Shown one piece after another: positions 53,236-64,000 of a stretch of 64,000 nucleotides of DNA. The stretch is from Malurus cyaneus samueli. Taxonomy: Eukaryota > Chordata > Aves > Passeriformes > Maluridae. How positions within the stretch are numbered: the first letter of the stretch is position 1; each line of letters starts with the position of its first letter. A program made the position numbers and the translations under genes. The notes beneath the pieces were generated by a model. That model had not been told where the DNA came from. It searched no databases and was given only the letters and a program-made list of their open reading frames with translations. The stretch covers positions 31,750,185 through 31,814,184 of the forward strand of contig CM019220.1 in NCBI GenBank assembly GCA_009741485.1, in the 5' to 3' direction.

Positions 53236-56200
53236 GCTGAGTTTGAGCCTGACATGAAAGAGAGCTTGTGTGAATGTACCCAAAGGGCACCATCTAATCC
53301 ACTGAGAGCAAGTTTTCAGATTTAAGAGGCTAATCTCCATTTATCGGAACGACCCAGCTTCATGTGCACGTGTGCTCCATGGCAGGGTCAGGCAGTCCTG
53401 GATTATTAGGACATTTAGGCTAAACGAGCAGCGTTGATGCACAACAGGCTGATCTCACTTTTACCATTTGCACTGCCAGGACCCAATGCTAAGCCTATAA
53501 CACAGGATTAGTGACCAAAGACAGCCACCCACAGCAATCAGCCAGAATAAATCTTTACCTACCCGCCAGGTGACCCAGAACCTTTTCCTAACAGAGCACT
53601 TGCCCTTAGGCAGCAGCAGTGCTGATTTTACACTTTATAGAGCAAGTATCTAAAAAAACCGATATGTTCATTGAATTTAACACTGTACCATGACAACACA
53701 TGCCACCATTCATTTCTCACCTTGCAACATGGTGAGATTGACATCAGCCCACATGATAAAGAGTGTTAAAAAAACCTGCAGGAAGGAAGGGCATCACTGT
53801 GAACCAGCCACTGAAAGAGGTAAATCGGGATTTGGCTCTTGCTCTGTCACCAGCTCTTCTCTCAGCCTGACCTCAAGTCACAGAGTTTCTCTGCACCCCA
53901 GTTCTCCAGCTGAAATGGGTAACAAGCACCTTCTCTTGGCAGTGCCATCAGGCAGCAGCACTGCACCTCCAGCTACACAGTGCCTGCCTTCTCCTCTGCC
54001 TCCTCCTATCATCCCTCATGTTCTTTGCCTCAGATCCCCAGGCAGCTCTTCTCCTTCCACCTCCCTCCAAACTCTAAAGTCACCTTGGCAGCTTCTTAAA
54101 ACAAAAAAAAAAATCTTCAGATTTGTGTCCAGACAAGGTTTCAGCCCCAGCTGAAGAAAACCCCACCAGAAGCAGGGCCACATGTCCTAAAGAGGAGCAA
54201 GATTACGCATATAGCTAAAGGATCAAGGCTTGTTTATATTAAAAGAAAAAAATTCCTCATACTAGGCTTGATTCATGCCAAACAGGGAGCAACAAGATCA
54301 CTCACCTAAGCTTGCTCCTCTCAAACAAAGGCAATGGCTGCAGGATCTGGCACACCACTTTACTTGATTGGTAGAACACTTTGGAAATGTTCCTGGTGTC
54401 CTGACTAAATAAGTCCCTCTCTTGACTTTAAATTGGAGATAAGTGCTGCATGTCACATTGGCAAGTACATTAAAACAGCTGGAAGCATACAGACAATATG
54501 AGCCATTTCAAGCCCTTGTTCTTTCATTTTTTTTTCCCTGGGGATGTAAAACAAGTAAAGACCACACTGAGGAAATCAGGGTTTTACCAGATAATATTGT
54601 GGAATTCTACCTTTGAGATGCCAGGCCCCTTGCTGGGAACAGCTCCCATGGCTGGAGGGCTGGCTCCAGCAGTGACATCAGCCCAGCCTGGTGGCCTCAG
54701 ACCCTCCTCCTACTGCCACCAAGGCCCAACAGCACAGGCACAGCTTTGTTGCGCTGTCTTATTGCACAGAAGACCAAAGAAGTAAGCTTTATTACAGAAA
54801 AAAAAAAACCAAAACAAACACCTAGAGAGGCAAGAATAAAAACACTAGTGAAAAGGACATGATGTTTGCCTTTGTCTCTCGTAAGTATGGGAAAAATTTT
54901 TTTTTTACATAGAAGCACAGTAAGGCAGGTGCTGCTACCAGCATGTTATTAAAAATACAAAGAAGCTTTCCCACATGCCTGCAAAGCTGGTCTAGATCCA
55001 GTACAGCCAAAAGCAAAACTTCATTCGAGGATGAGATTTCAGAAGGCAATCTCTGGCCCTTTCACCTTGGAAAGGCAAGGAGCCTATCATGTTAAAATGA
55101 TGCTATGATAAAATGGGTTATGTTCTCCATCCGAATGGTATTATCTACATTATTGATGACAAAGGGCATATAAAAGCTTATTAATGTTCACACTCATTTC
55201 CTTTCTCAGAAATGATATGATCATATTTAGAATGTGAAAGCTTGTGCACCTAATGGTGCAGTTGACTGGCACTTTCTCTTCAGCTGATACATTGCAGATA
55301 CAATACTTGATTTTTGCATTTTTACTCTTAAATTTCTGTAAGTTACAAGCAGTTTACTTCTGGTCATACTTCACTCACAGAGAATTAGAGGTATGCAACT
55401 GAGTAGACACCAAACAACTATTTTGCTCCAGCTTTTGCAAGACATTTGTTCAAGCAACAAGTCCATAAAATTACAAAGGCTGCAAGATGGGGGAAAAAAA
55501 AACAGGCCATATAATGAGATCACAAAAATTGCCAGAATAAAAATCCTAACACTTAAATGGCAAATTATTCATCACTAGAGATTATTTGCAGACTTAGTGC
55601 CACTAAGGATATCAACACAAGGCCCTTGAAGCAATCCTCTATGTACATAATTCAACAGCACAAGCGTTTTCCATAAGAAACCGATTCCTTTATGGAAAGG
55701 AACTGAAGCCTTAGCTCAGTAAATAGATGCCACCAGGTACATAAGTTAAGACCACATGCAGGAGTCAGCCACTCTGGTTTTACCTGCTTCCTCACAAAGA
55801 TGCAGAGGCATGCAGCTGTGAGAGGGAAGTGGGGCTTTGTGAGGGCATTCTCCCCAAGTACTCTTAAAAATACAAGAGCAAGCCTTGACAAATAATTCCA
55901 GCACAAAAATGCATGTCTGTATATAAAAATAAGCTCGTAACACGAAGAACAAACATCAAGCAGACAAGCCTGCTAGGCCAGGAAGTTCAGCACTGCATGG
56001 AAGAAATTCATTCAACATCCTCCATTTTTAGTTGTACATCTGCAGACAGGAAAGATTTTTCTTCCCCCAAAAGCAAAACACATGCAAATGTCTGTCATCA
56101 AAAAGCACTGCTCTTTCAGAATGTCCCAATTACCTAGCCACAACTAAATGCTGTAATTAGTTGACCAACTCCTTGCAAACTTCAAGAATGACCTCAAACC

Positions 56201-57829
56201 CTTGGTTAAAACTGCAAAATAATTTCTCCCATTTAAGTGTAATTTTGTAATGCTTTGATTCCCACCCATCATCAGGCTGAAGGGCTCCAACAGCATGCTG
56301 CTACATGCTTCTAGTGTAGCAAAGAAAAAAAGGCTGAAGCCACAGACAGCAGCTGTGGGAACTTGCCAGCCCAAGCTTTCCAGCAAACAAAAAAAATGGC
56401 AAATGATAGATATGTACTCCTGAAAACAAAACAAAACAAAACAAACAAAAAAAAAAACTCAAAAAAAAAAAAAAAGGTAATTCAAATGTAGGAACAGCCA
56501 AAAAATGCACTAAATTGTTAAAATACAGAGTAGTCTGTCAGTAAGTTTATCTCACCTGTATGTTCTGCAACATACACAGGCACCATGTGAAGCAGGGCAA
56601 TCAAGAAAAACAGGAATAAAAAACAGAAGAAATGGTCAGTGTTATCAGAATATTTGAAACATTTGCCTAACATGCTTACATCTACAATATCTGCTTCCTC
56701 GGAAGCATCTGTTGACACCACAATCTGTATTAGTACCACTGAAAGGAAAACATTCTGGACAGAGGTTAAAAAGAAGCCTAAAAATGTAATATGTGGAAGC
56801 ACTAGTTATTAGCCTGCAGACAGCAATAACTCCAACAGTAGGTCCTAAAGAGTAAGCTGCTCATCTCTCAAGCAAAGATCTGCTGATGGTGGCACAGCTT
56901 TAGGAAGAGAAGGCACTTTGCAGTCTGTTCAGGGAGGAGCCAGGCCAACCCAGCACAGGGAAATCCTTCCCATCACCAACACATCCCAGAGTCTCTGCCT
57001 CTCTGGCAACAAACAAGCGGGATCAGCTACACACAGACCTCTAGAAACAAGACTTAAACATTTTCTTTGCTTCCAGGGATTTGTGCCCCAGCCCAGCCTG
57101 CGTGGTGCTGCTGACCTGAAATCATGCCACAGGGGAGGCACAGCACGTGCAGCCACCATGTCCAGTGACCGGCCAGCTCCAGCTCGGGCACTTCTATTCC
57201 CAGGTCACAGAAAACATCTGTCCACCCTTGAGCAAGGATCCAAATAAAAACATAACCTTCCTGGAAGCGAGCCATTACACAAGCACCCAAGCTGGGAGCA
57301 ATGTTTATTTCTCTCCTAAATGTAGCCATGACAACGACATCTTCATCTAAGAGATGAGCAGGAAGAGGTCATGAAGCACTTGTCAGGCAGGGATAAAATA
57401 CCACACCTCAGGAGGATACAGGAGGGTAAATTCTGCTGGATGACATCTGCAGTTCAAGAAAACTAACACCCTAACATGACAGGCACACCCCCTCAAAATA
57501 GCCAGGCATCAAGGCACAACCACTGCTAAGCCTTTCCAGCATTACCAAAGAGGAAACTTCTGTTCTGGAGGATTTATCTGCTAAAGAAATATCTATGACA
57601 TACTTAAAACACGCTACACCACTCCAAAAATAATTCTTTTGACACTCTGGTGCTTCTTTTTACCTTGAAACTAGTTACAAAATTATCAGGAAGTGAAACA
57701 TTGCAGAAGCCATGACCAAAAAAAAAAATTTAAAAAAACAGCAAAGCAGCTTCCTTTTTCCCTTTTCCATTTCAAGCCTGCTACTTGCTCTCTCAGAGGA
57801 CCCAACACCACCACCTCTGAACAGGACCA
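53236..57829. other. Intronic stretch with simple repeats only
   Basis: This is AT-rich intron apart from GC-richer pieces around 53.85-54.1 and 54.64-54.75 kb. A plus-strand frame of 154 codons (53690-54154) is Ser/Pro-rich and pyrimidine-driven, and is not recognised. An AAAAC/poly(A) repeat lies at 56423-56475, and an octamer at 56092-56099 is within chance expectation. Confidence 0.6.
56423..56475. repeat. AAAAC microsatellite with poly(A)
   Basis: Four AAAAC-type units are followed by A11, CTC and A15. This is a simple repeat that translates to an F/L/C-rich false ORF on the minus strand. Confidence 0.9.
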
Positions 57830-57951
57830 CGCCTGGAGGTATTTAGAAAGCACACAGGGACATAGTTTAGGGGTGGTCTTGGCAGTGTTGGGTTTATGAT
57901 TGGGCTCTATGATTTTAAAGGTCTTTTCCAATCTAAACAATTCAATGGTTG
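57830..57951 (+). mobile_element. CR1 LINE 3' end, plus orientation
   Basis: The sequence CCTGGAGGTATTTAGAAAG, then GGTGGTCTTGGCAGTGTTGG, TTATGATTGGGCTCTATGAT and AAAGGTCTTTTCCAATCTAA is the well-known final segment of an avian CR1 in the sense orientation, ending near CAATTCAATGG. It is strongly 5' truncated, leaving about 120 bases. Confidence 0.93.
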
Positions 57952-58950
57952 TGTGTCAGAGCTAAGGTGCCATCCGTACCAGATGGCAGCAACCATCATT
58001 CCTACGGGTTTGAACAAGTACAGGAATTCTGGCACATCCCATTTTTTCCAAAGTTTTTATTTTATTTTAAAAAGCATGGGTCCATGTCTCACAGTATGTG
58101 TGATACCTAGGAAGATCATGGCTCTATAAAGAGTGGCAGCCACAGAGGAGTTATTTTGGTCCAACCACATTTTCATTTCACACAAAATAATAGAGACACA
58201 CTCCTGTGGGTAAATTCCTCCTCCTTCCCTGCCCACAATTACCTTAGTTTTGTGGTTGAGTATTTTGTACTAAAATGGATTATCTCTTTCTGGCTGGGAG
58301 CCCTTTCAAAACCACTTAGAAGACTGCAAATTAATGCACACACCTTAATATTATCTAGTCATAATATGAGGAGGGGAGGAATCATGACATCTCATGCCAC
58401 ACAAAATTAACTCGTGGGCTGCCGGTGGCCACGATGCACAGGTTCATTATTCTTTTACACAGCAGCTTCAGGGGCATTTTCTGAAATGCTTTTCCTTGTC
58501 AGAGAGAAAGGATACACAGAAAGTCATTCTTGCCAATTAAATGATTCTGAAGTAAGTTAGACAGACCATCACTTAGAAATGTATTTGTTAGGAGACTATT
58601 TGTTACTGTTTTATTCATTTTAGTTTTAAGTGTGTTCAAACACAAGTCCAGCCTTTGCCCAGTGGATTTTTATGATCTTTGACATATGTTTAAAAGTATT
58701 TTAACATCTGTTTAATGCTGTTTCTCTGTGACCATAATAAAAAGGATCCTGATGGTCAGCAAAGAACTGTAAAACACAGGAGAACGTTTGGGAAAGGGAC
58801 AGAAATGGTCCTTTCAGTTCTGGTCACACTGCATTACTCTCAGCAATCAAGGACAACAGGCAAAATAGCAGGAGACAGGATGAGGTTTTGCATTTAATAG
58901 CAGCCTAAGCACATACAATAACCATTTATCTGGGCTTCATTACCCTTATT
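57952..58950. other. Intronic stretch without recognised features
   Basis: This is unique AT-rich sequence with no repeats I can name and open frames of at most 84 codons. The part next to the palindrome at 58951 could be a regulatory element, but this cannot be tested here. Confidence 0.6.
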
Positions 58951-58964
58951 CATGCATATGCATG
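58951..58964. promoter_or_regulatory. Palindrome with exact MORE POU-dimer site
   Basis: CATGCATATGCATG is a perfect 14-base palindrome containing ATGCATATGCAT (58952-58963), the reference MORE sequence for POU-factor dimers. It lies about 4.7 kb downstream of the ANKRD44 start codon, in intron 1, where an intronic enhancer would be plausible. Binding is not shown. Confidence 0.45.
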
Positions 58965-61900
58965 CTTGTAAGGGCAGCCTAAAAATAATTCTGTTGTTTT
59001 GTACACTCAGGGCCTGGGCTGGTGACACTGAAGTCCCAGTAAACTACGGCTCTCCAGGTGCACTGGCCCAAGGCTAGAACCTGTGTCTGTCTCAGATTTA
59101 CAGCAAGCTTCTCACCAAATCTGGCAGTGCAGGCCAGAAAACACCAAGCCCTACATCTCTTAAAAGCAGCTATGCAGGCTGCACTTCTAAATAATATCCC
59201 ATTTTATTCTTGTTTACAGAAAACTTTCTGAGCATCTTTCAAAGACAGAATGATACATTTCTTCTACAAATATGCACTACTTTAACCAACATTAGCCTCT
59301 GACACACATCAACAAGAAGGATGCCCCAAGCACACCCCACTCCAACCATCGCTGCCTCTGATGGGCACAACGGGCACATTTGTGCCGCAGAGGTGAAGGC
59401 AGAGCTGGCATCCCACATCAAACAGCCATGCACAGAGTGACTTTTTTGTCTTTAAACAGAAAGAAGAGGAAGGAGTTAGCTAAAGAGCCAACCTGCAGGC
59501 CTGTGGGCACAGCTTCCTTCTGAAAAGAAGACCCCAGCTGGCAAGGGAAGACTGCAAATGAGATGGAGACACCACAGAAGCTTTAGCTTCTTCCAAGAAA
59601 ATTTTCCAAAAGCTGAATCACAGAAGTTTACATGCAGAATTATTTTAAGATATTTTACCCTCACAGAACCCTGATAGTAGCAATTGTCTGTTTGCTGCCC
59701 AGAACCATCACTGGAAACCCTGAAGATAAAAAGCACACTCAGCAGGACAAGAAGCACCAGGCTTTCTCTGGAAAAGTTTGCAAGTGACACAAAACAGTTC
59801 TCAAGAAACCAAGTTACTTGGTGGAAATATGAAGGATAAGGTGGGCAAAGAACTGCAGACAACAAGGAGAGAGAATGGCAGCAGGAAAACCCTACATCTG
59901 GTGATTACTCAAAGGATAAGAGAGGTGGGTCCGGGCAATGACTGCTGCTCAAAAAGCAGCCACAAAAGTCACAGGCAGATCAATACTTCCACCTTTTGAG
60001 AGCTTTGGCAAAGGGGAAAGGACACTTATGAGAAGGAGGGAATAGCAATTCAAAATGCAGGAAGGGATGAAGAGCTGCAAGCAGCACTGCAGGGGCACAG
60101 CAGGAGTTTCCATGCCCTGTCATACATGCACAGCCAGGCCTGAGCTGTGTCAGTGCCACTCACACCTGAAAGACTTTGGGTGCTCACTTGTTGATGCACT
60201 TGTCCTCCTCTCCTTCTGAATTCTAGCATAACTGCAACAGCAAGAGCCTTTTATTATAAACAACTGTACCCCCACACAATATAAAATAGTAAGTCCAACT
60301 GAAATGAAAAAGGTACAGACAATGACTTGGATGGGGAACAGTACAGCAGTAACTCTTAGAATTCGAAAAAAGAAAGTTTTTTCAGTCTTTAAAACAACTT
60401 GCATGCTTGCCATAATTAGCATTCACTGCAGAGATGACCAGATAAATGTGTAAAGATTTAGAGCAAATTCTGCAATATTTGTATATGACAATTGAAATAT
60501 TTATAATATCAGAATGTTTACAAATAAACCGATATCACTACAAACAAAGAACATAATCCTCTGACTTAGTTTAAATTTTATTAATTATTTTAGCTTGTTT
60601 TCAGCTTAACATTTAGCCATTCAAAAGCAACTAGTGGCAGTTACAGATAAAAGCAAGGCCTGAGAGAAATTCATCTAGAAATGAACGATGGTCAAATATA
60701 CTTCCCGGGGTTAAAACACTTACAGGTTTCTCTTGGTTCAGTTTCAACTGATGATCGACTAAATACCATCACTAGAAGCAAATTCAAGTAACCTACATTC
60801 ATGCTAAACTCTTAAACTAAGCTCTCATGGCTAATGAGTGAATGCAGCCAAAAGAACTGATAATCTCTTTTCAAGTTCAAGTGTAGTACTACTTTAGCAC
60901 CTTTCAGCAATATCAAAAAAGCAGCAACAATTAACATCTGCCTGTCTTCAAAGCCTGTGTGAGAAATGGGGTGATTAATTTCTCATCTGTCTGAATGCCA
61001 CCTGTGCTCTTAAATACATTTGGTAAGAAAAGCCAAATGGTAAGAAAAGCATGGAGGCAAGGAGGAAACATATCTTAAGAGAAACACATGTTTAAACTCT
61101 CAGCAGGGAGGTTCTCTAGTCACCTCCTACATGATGATCTCCTCAGGGGTCAAAAAAAGTCATGGACCAGAAGAAAACACACCACAGAAATCCCAAAGAC
61201 AGGCAGAGAGCTCTTGGTTTCAGAGTCAGCCTTCCCTGAGCATCACAACTAAGACCTGAAGCACCTCACGATGTGCACAAAGAGCAGCCCACATTCACAG
61301 CAGTCCAGGTCCAGAGATGCATGAGTGTCCCTCGTACTCCAAACCTCACTGCAGGGCACTGCGAGCTGTGGCCTCTAGTGTTTGAGAAAAAGGAAACCGT
61401 TTCCTGAATCGCTGCAAGTTATCACTGTCACAGTTGCCTCAATCTTCAAGAGCAGGAAGAAATGCAGAAGAAGCCTGCTCCCACAACCCTAGCGACGGGT
61501 TGTTACAGGAATGCAAATCATTCCTGTAATAACTCCATGCAGGAGCTGTTACAAGAACGCAATTCTTCCCAAACACATCATCCCTCGGCCCAGATTCACC
61601 TCTGTTTTGACTATCTGTAACCACATGGGGCTGCTGCTAGTGTCTCTCTCTCCTAGCCAAAGGTGGGTGAGCCCACTGACAGCACTCCTCCAATCTGATG
61701 CAGATGAGAAGCAGAGCAGCCCCGGTGCCTTGGTTACACTGCTCAGGCTGCAGGTGGGAATGGCTCCACCAGCAACAGCTCCACACACAACAGACACGGG
61801 CTCACAAAAACTTCTGCTCTCGGTTTAAGAGGGAGCACCACAGACAGCTTTGAATGTACCCTCCCCCTCCTCCAGTCCCTCAGAACTGAAAGAGAAAGAC

Positions 61901-63189
61901 CTATTGAAGAGTATTAAGGAAATAAAAAGAGATCCAGTAGCATAGGTGCAGGTAGATCAACACATTCCTCTGTAAACAGGAAACGTATGTCCACAAAGAA
62001 AAATTATCAGTCTCTCTTATCATGTCCCAGGCCACAGCCCAATCAGGAACAATGATGAGCATTCACCAAAATTTTGAGCATCACTGAAGTAGGCACACTG
62101 CAGGGGTGTAAGAGCAGTTCTAAAGAGCCTCCACCATCAGCTTTGAGCATTCTGAGAGAAGACAAAAAGGAAGAACCCTAAGACAACAGCCTTCTACAGT
62201 ATTACAGACTTCTATTTAACTTAAATCTGTTTTGATTTCTACTGCTGCTGCTGAAGCAAAATTCTTGCTGTGTCAGCAAAGGTTTAAAAATGCTAAAGGC
62301 AGTAAATTCAAAAGCTTCATTAAACATGTAAGAAGCACTGAAATGGTACAATTTTGGTCCTTTGTAACCCATGTATTTTTAAAATTAATGCTTGCTGTTT
62401 GGATTTCTAACACACAGATCCTACCTGAATCTCCTTTTTCATGAGACTCAGTCTGTGCACCACAGGATAGTGAAGCCTCATGGTGTGAAACATTTTCTTT
62501 CCCAGTCATAAGCACCACATCTAAAGATGAGGATATTCAAGGGACATGTCAGGAGACAGCCCATAAATACTGCCTTCTGTTACATATGAAAACACATTAT
62601 AGTCTGGTCCCACAGTATCGCTTTCACTTCAGAATCAGCTTTTATCATTTTCTCCTTTCAAAACTCTTTTCAATGTGCAACGTGGAAGATTTTATGGGAA
62701 AAGCATAAATAGACCGTGAGTGAGGTTTGTGATCGCCAAGTACGGGTATTTGGAGAGGGGCTGGCTGCAGGCAGTCCTTCTGAACCCCGCAGGAAGGGTC
62801 TGAGGCTTGCAGGACACCCACGCTGCAGATCACAGGCAGACCACGCTGAATTAAAAATAGCAGATTAAAGCACGCAAAGTGTGTAACAGTTGGTAGAGTA
62901 TATGGATAAATCAGGATGTGGGAGTCAAAATATCAATTTACTAAATATTTATAAATGCTTCTAACTACCAGTAATAAGAAATACTTTAATATTGATTACA
63001 GCTGTCTGCCCATTGCTAAATTTAACACGATCCAAGGGTTTAATACTACGGGTTTTCCTAGTAGTCTGCGCAGAACAGCAACAGCTAATCCGAAGAGGCA
63101 CTTCCTAAGTAAAAAGGCGACAGGAAAAATGATTTCTACGTATGGCACGGCAATAAAACCATGCAGAAACCCAAAGGAAGGACAGGCAG
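58965..63189. other. Intronic stretch without genes
   Basis: This is AT-rich unique intron leading to the CpG island. It contains a small repeat of TGGTAAGAAAAGC at 61021-61033 and 61038-61050 and one octamer ATGCAAAT at 61511-61518. A minus-strand frame at 60150-60422 encodes a hydrophobic stretch but has no recognisable family or flanking exon signals that I trust. CpG frequency begins to rise from about 63,000. Confidence 0.65.
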
Positions 63190-63613
63190 AGCCGAGAGGC
63201 CTTTCGAAACGAGCCGACATCCACTTCCATCCCACCCCGCTGACGGGAGATGTCAGGGTTTCACCGGGGACCGCGGGGCAGCAGCTCGGCAGGGACGGGC
63301 GAGCGCCCGCACCCGGTACCGGCTGCCGCCACCGCCACCCCCGAGCTGCGCCCTACCTCCCGGCCGCGGCCCCGGCCCCAGCCCGCCGCACACTGACAAT
63401 ATCCGCGGGAAGCGGAGAGAAGCCCATCGGCCGCGGCTCGGCGGGCGGGGCAGCGGGGAGCCGGCACCACACGGCGCCCCCCGGGAAGGGGCTTCCACGG
63501 CCGCCCCCGGCAGAGGGAAGGGCCTCCCCCGGCCGCCCCGCACCGCCGCGGGGGCTGCGGCTGAGCTGGAGGCTGTACCCGCCGCCCGCTCCCGCCCGCC
63601 CCGCGGCGCCCAC

Positions 63614-63639
63614 CGATCGGCGAGCTTAAGCACGGCCAT
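63614..63639 (-). CDS. ANKRD44: ANKRD44 first coding exon (coding part)
   Basis: On the minus strand this reads ATG GCC GTG CTT AAG CTC GCC GAT CG, then GTGGGC, giving MAVLKLAD plus two bases. Mammalian ANKRD44 starts MAVLKLTDQPPLVQ, so the peptide and its position in a CpG island identify the start. The start context is strong, with A at -3 and G at +4. One thing is wrong: the expected end is a full CAG codon (Gln 9) before GTGGGC, but only CG is present. The exon therefore ends in phase 2, while exon 2 begins in phase 0, and splicing at the canonical sites would shift the frame. The simplest reading is a missing A in this assembly or allele. An alternative is splicing at another donor. The next frame-compatible GT downstream (63543-63542) is a poor match to a donor. 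Confidence 0.8.
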
Positions 63640-63664
63640 CCTCCGCCGCGGCTCCCGCGCACAT
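63626..63664 (-). CDS. Upstream ORF overlapping the ANKRD44 start
   Basis: In the presumed 5' leader an ATG at 63664-63662 opens a 12-codon frame, MCAGAAAEDGRA, which ends at TAA 63628-63626. It starts 25 bases upstream of the ANKRD44 ATG and overlaps it in another frame, so a ribosome that used it could not start normally at ANKRD44. Its start context is weak (T at -3, T at +4), whereas the main start is strong, so most ribosomes would be expected to scan past. In the same frame there is another ATG at 63991, which matters only if transcription starts that far upstream. Whether the uORF is in the mRNA depends on the unknown start site. This is a regulatory uORF candidate, not a protein gene. 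Confidence 0.45.
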   Translation of the reverse strand: MCAGAAAEDGRA

Positions 63665-63711
63665 GCAGCTCCCGCGACGGGCGGCCAGCGCGCCCCGCGA
63701 CCGCGCTGCTG

Positions 63712-63726
63712 CGGCGGCGGCGGCGG
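63712..63726. repeat. (CGG)5 triplet run in 5' leader or promoter
   Basis: Five CGG units stand next to GCTGCTG on the plus strand. They would read as CCG units in the minus-strand leader if transcribed. The run is short and is typical of CpG-island promoters. Confidence 0.8.
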
Positions 63727-63854
63727 CTCCGCTTGGCGGCGGGCGGGGCCGCCTCGCCTGGTCCGGCCCAGGAAGAGGGCGGGCGAGCTGCGCGCAGCGC
63801 GCCGCCACCGCCCGCCTGCCGCCGCTGCCTTTGTTCGCGCCGGCGGCCGCTGCC

Positions 63855-63874
63855 GGAGCGGAGCGGAGCGGAGC
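63855..63874. repeat. (GGAGC)4 pentamer repeat
   Basis: Four perfect GGAGC units lie in the CpG island upstream of the ANKRD44 start codon. The repeat is short and could vary between individuals. No function is evident. Confidence 0.85.
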
Positions 63875-64000
63875 CAGGGCGCCCGGGGGCTCTCGGCGCC
63901 CCCGCCCCGCCGGGCAGCGCGGGGGGCGTGCCGCCGGACCGGCGGGACCCGCACGGACCCGCCCCGAGCCCCGGCCGGGGTCCCCGGGCACCCTGCTGCA

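Larger units (their letters stand above)
1254..63613 (-). other. ANKRD44: ANKRD44 intron 1, about 62.4 kb
   Basis: This is the interval between the first coding exon and coding exon 2. Its ends are a GT at 63613-63612 (sequence GTGGGC) and an AG at 1255-1254 after a long pyrimidine tract. A very long first intron separating a tiny first coding exon from the ankyrin-repeat exons is normal for this family. Its contents are mostly unique AT-rich sequence with scattered CR1 fragments, one LTR-like block and simple repeats, listed separately. I found no nested gene on either strand. Every open frame is short, low-complexity or explained by a repeat, apart from long frames inside the GC-rich LTR-like block and the CpG island. 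Confidence 0.85.
63190..64000 (-). promoter_or_regulatory. ANKRD44: CpG-island promoter of ANKRD44
   Basis: Base composition changes abruptly at about 63.2 kb from AT-rich intron to very GC-rich, CpG-dense sequence that runs to the right edge of the window. I see no TATA box or CCAAT box at a sensible distance upstream of the start codon. Sp1-type GC boxes occur at 63741-63750 (GGGCGGGGCC, plus strand), 63900-63911 (GGCGGGGCGGGG on the minus strand) and 63442-63451 (inside the intron side). This is the usual design of a broad, TATA-less promoter with scattered start sites. The transcription start cannot be placed from sequence alone; it is probably between about 63,700 and the window edge. 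The island may extend past 64,000, and a divergent transcript is possible but not shown. Confidence 0.8.

Noticed and set aside
53690..54154. 154-codon Ser/Pro-rich plus-strand ORF
   Set aside because: It is pyrimidine-rich sequence with no known domain, and no splice or promoter context supports a gene.
60150..60422. 90-codon minus-strand ORF with a hydrophobic, membrane-like stretch
   Set aside because: T-rich DNA read in one frame gives Phe/Leu/Ile/Val runs, and no family is recognised.
2656..61518. Five octamer motifs ATGCAAAT or reverse (2656, 25754, 37015, 56092, 61511)
   Set aside because: About four are expected by chance in 64 kb of AT-rich DNA by my rough estimate, so there is no enrichment. 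The one at 37015 only partly fits a PORE element.
62955..63629. 224-codon plus-strand ORF, antisense to ANKRD44 exon 1
   Set aside because: It is open because of GC-rich CpG-island sequence, is Pro/Ala/Arg-rich and has no recognisable domain. A divergent noncoding transcript remains possible but is not shown.
63253..63954. 233-codon minus-strand ORF through the ANKRD44 start
   Set aside because: It is in frame with MAVLKLAD, but the upstream part is low-complexity and the family starts at MAVLK. The downstream part reads into the intron past the donor.
1..64000. tRNA, rRNA, snRNA genes or a CRISPR array
   Set aside because: No B-box GGTTCGANTCC or other hallmark was seen by eye on either strand. 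No regularly spaced repeats exist, and the genome is eukaryotic.

Overview
This window is vertebrate nuclear DNA and is most likely from a bird. The evidence is several short 5'-truncated CR1 LINE ends, a GC-rich LTR resembling those of songbird endogenous retroviruses, AT-rich introns, one sharp CpG island, and no mammalian SINEs or L1. I suspect a passerine, but that rests on remembered LTR wording and is only an inference. There are no bacterial or viral genes and no operon.

Almost the whole window is part of one gene read on the minus strand: ANKRD44, an ankyrin-repeat regulatory subunit (ARS-B) of protein phosphatase 6. The CpG-island promoter and first coding exon lie at the right end (about 63,190-64,000, start codon at 63,639). 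The second coding exon is at 1,170-1,253. Between them is a first intron of about 62.4 kb. Positions 1-1,169 are the start of intron 2. The exon 2 peptide (PPLVQAIFSGDPEEI...) and the exon 1 peptide (MAVLKLAD) match the start of ANKRD44 better than its paralogues ANKRD28 and ANKRD52.

The intron holds sparse repeats: CR1 fragments at about 16.5, 28.2, 53.2 and 57.8 kb, an LTR-like block at about 23.15-24.02 kb, a GGAA-rich microsatellite at 19.8 kb, poly(A) tracts, AAAAC repeats and small tandem duplications. The many short ORFs look like chance ORFs. I recognise no second gene, tRNA, small RNA or CRISPR array.

The points most worth checking are these. (1) Exon 1 and exon 2 do not join in frame with the canonical splice sites, as though one base of a CAG codon is missing at the donor; this may be an assembly error. 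(2) There are two perfect 14-bp palindromes containing MORE-type POU-factor dimer sites, ATGAATATTCAT and ATGCATATGCAT. (3) The LTR-like block carries a good CTCF-like core. (4) An overlapping 12-codon upstream ORF sits over the ANKRD44 start. I did not find a previously undescribed biological system here.
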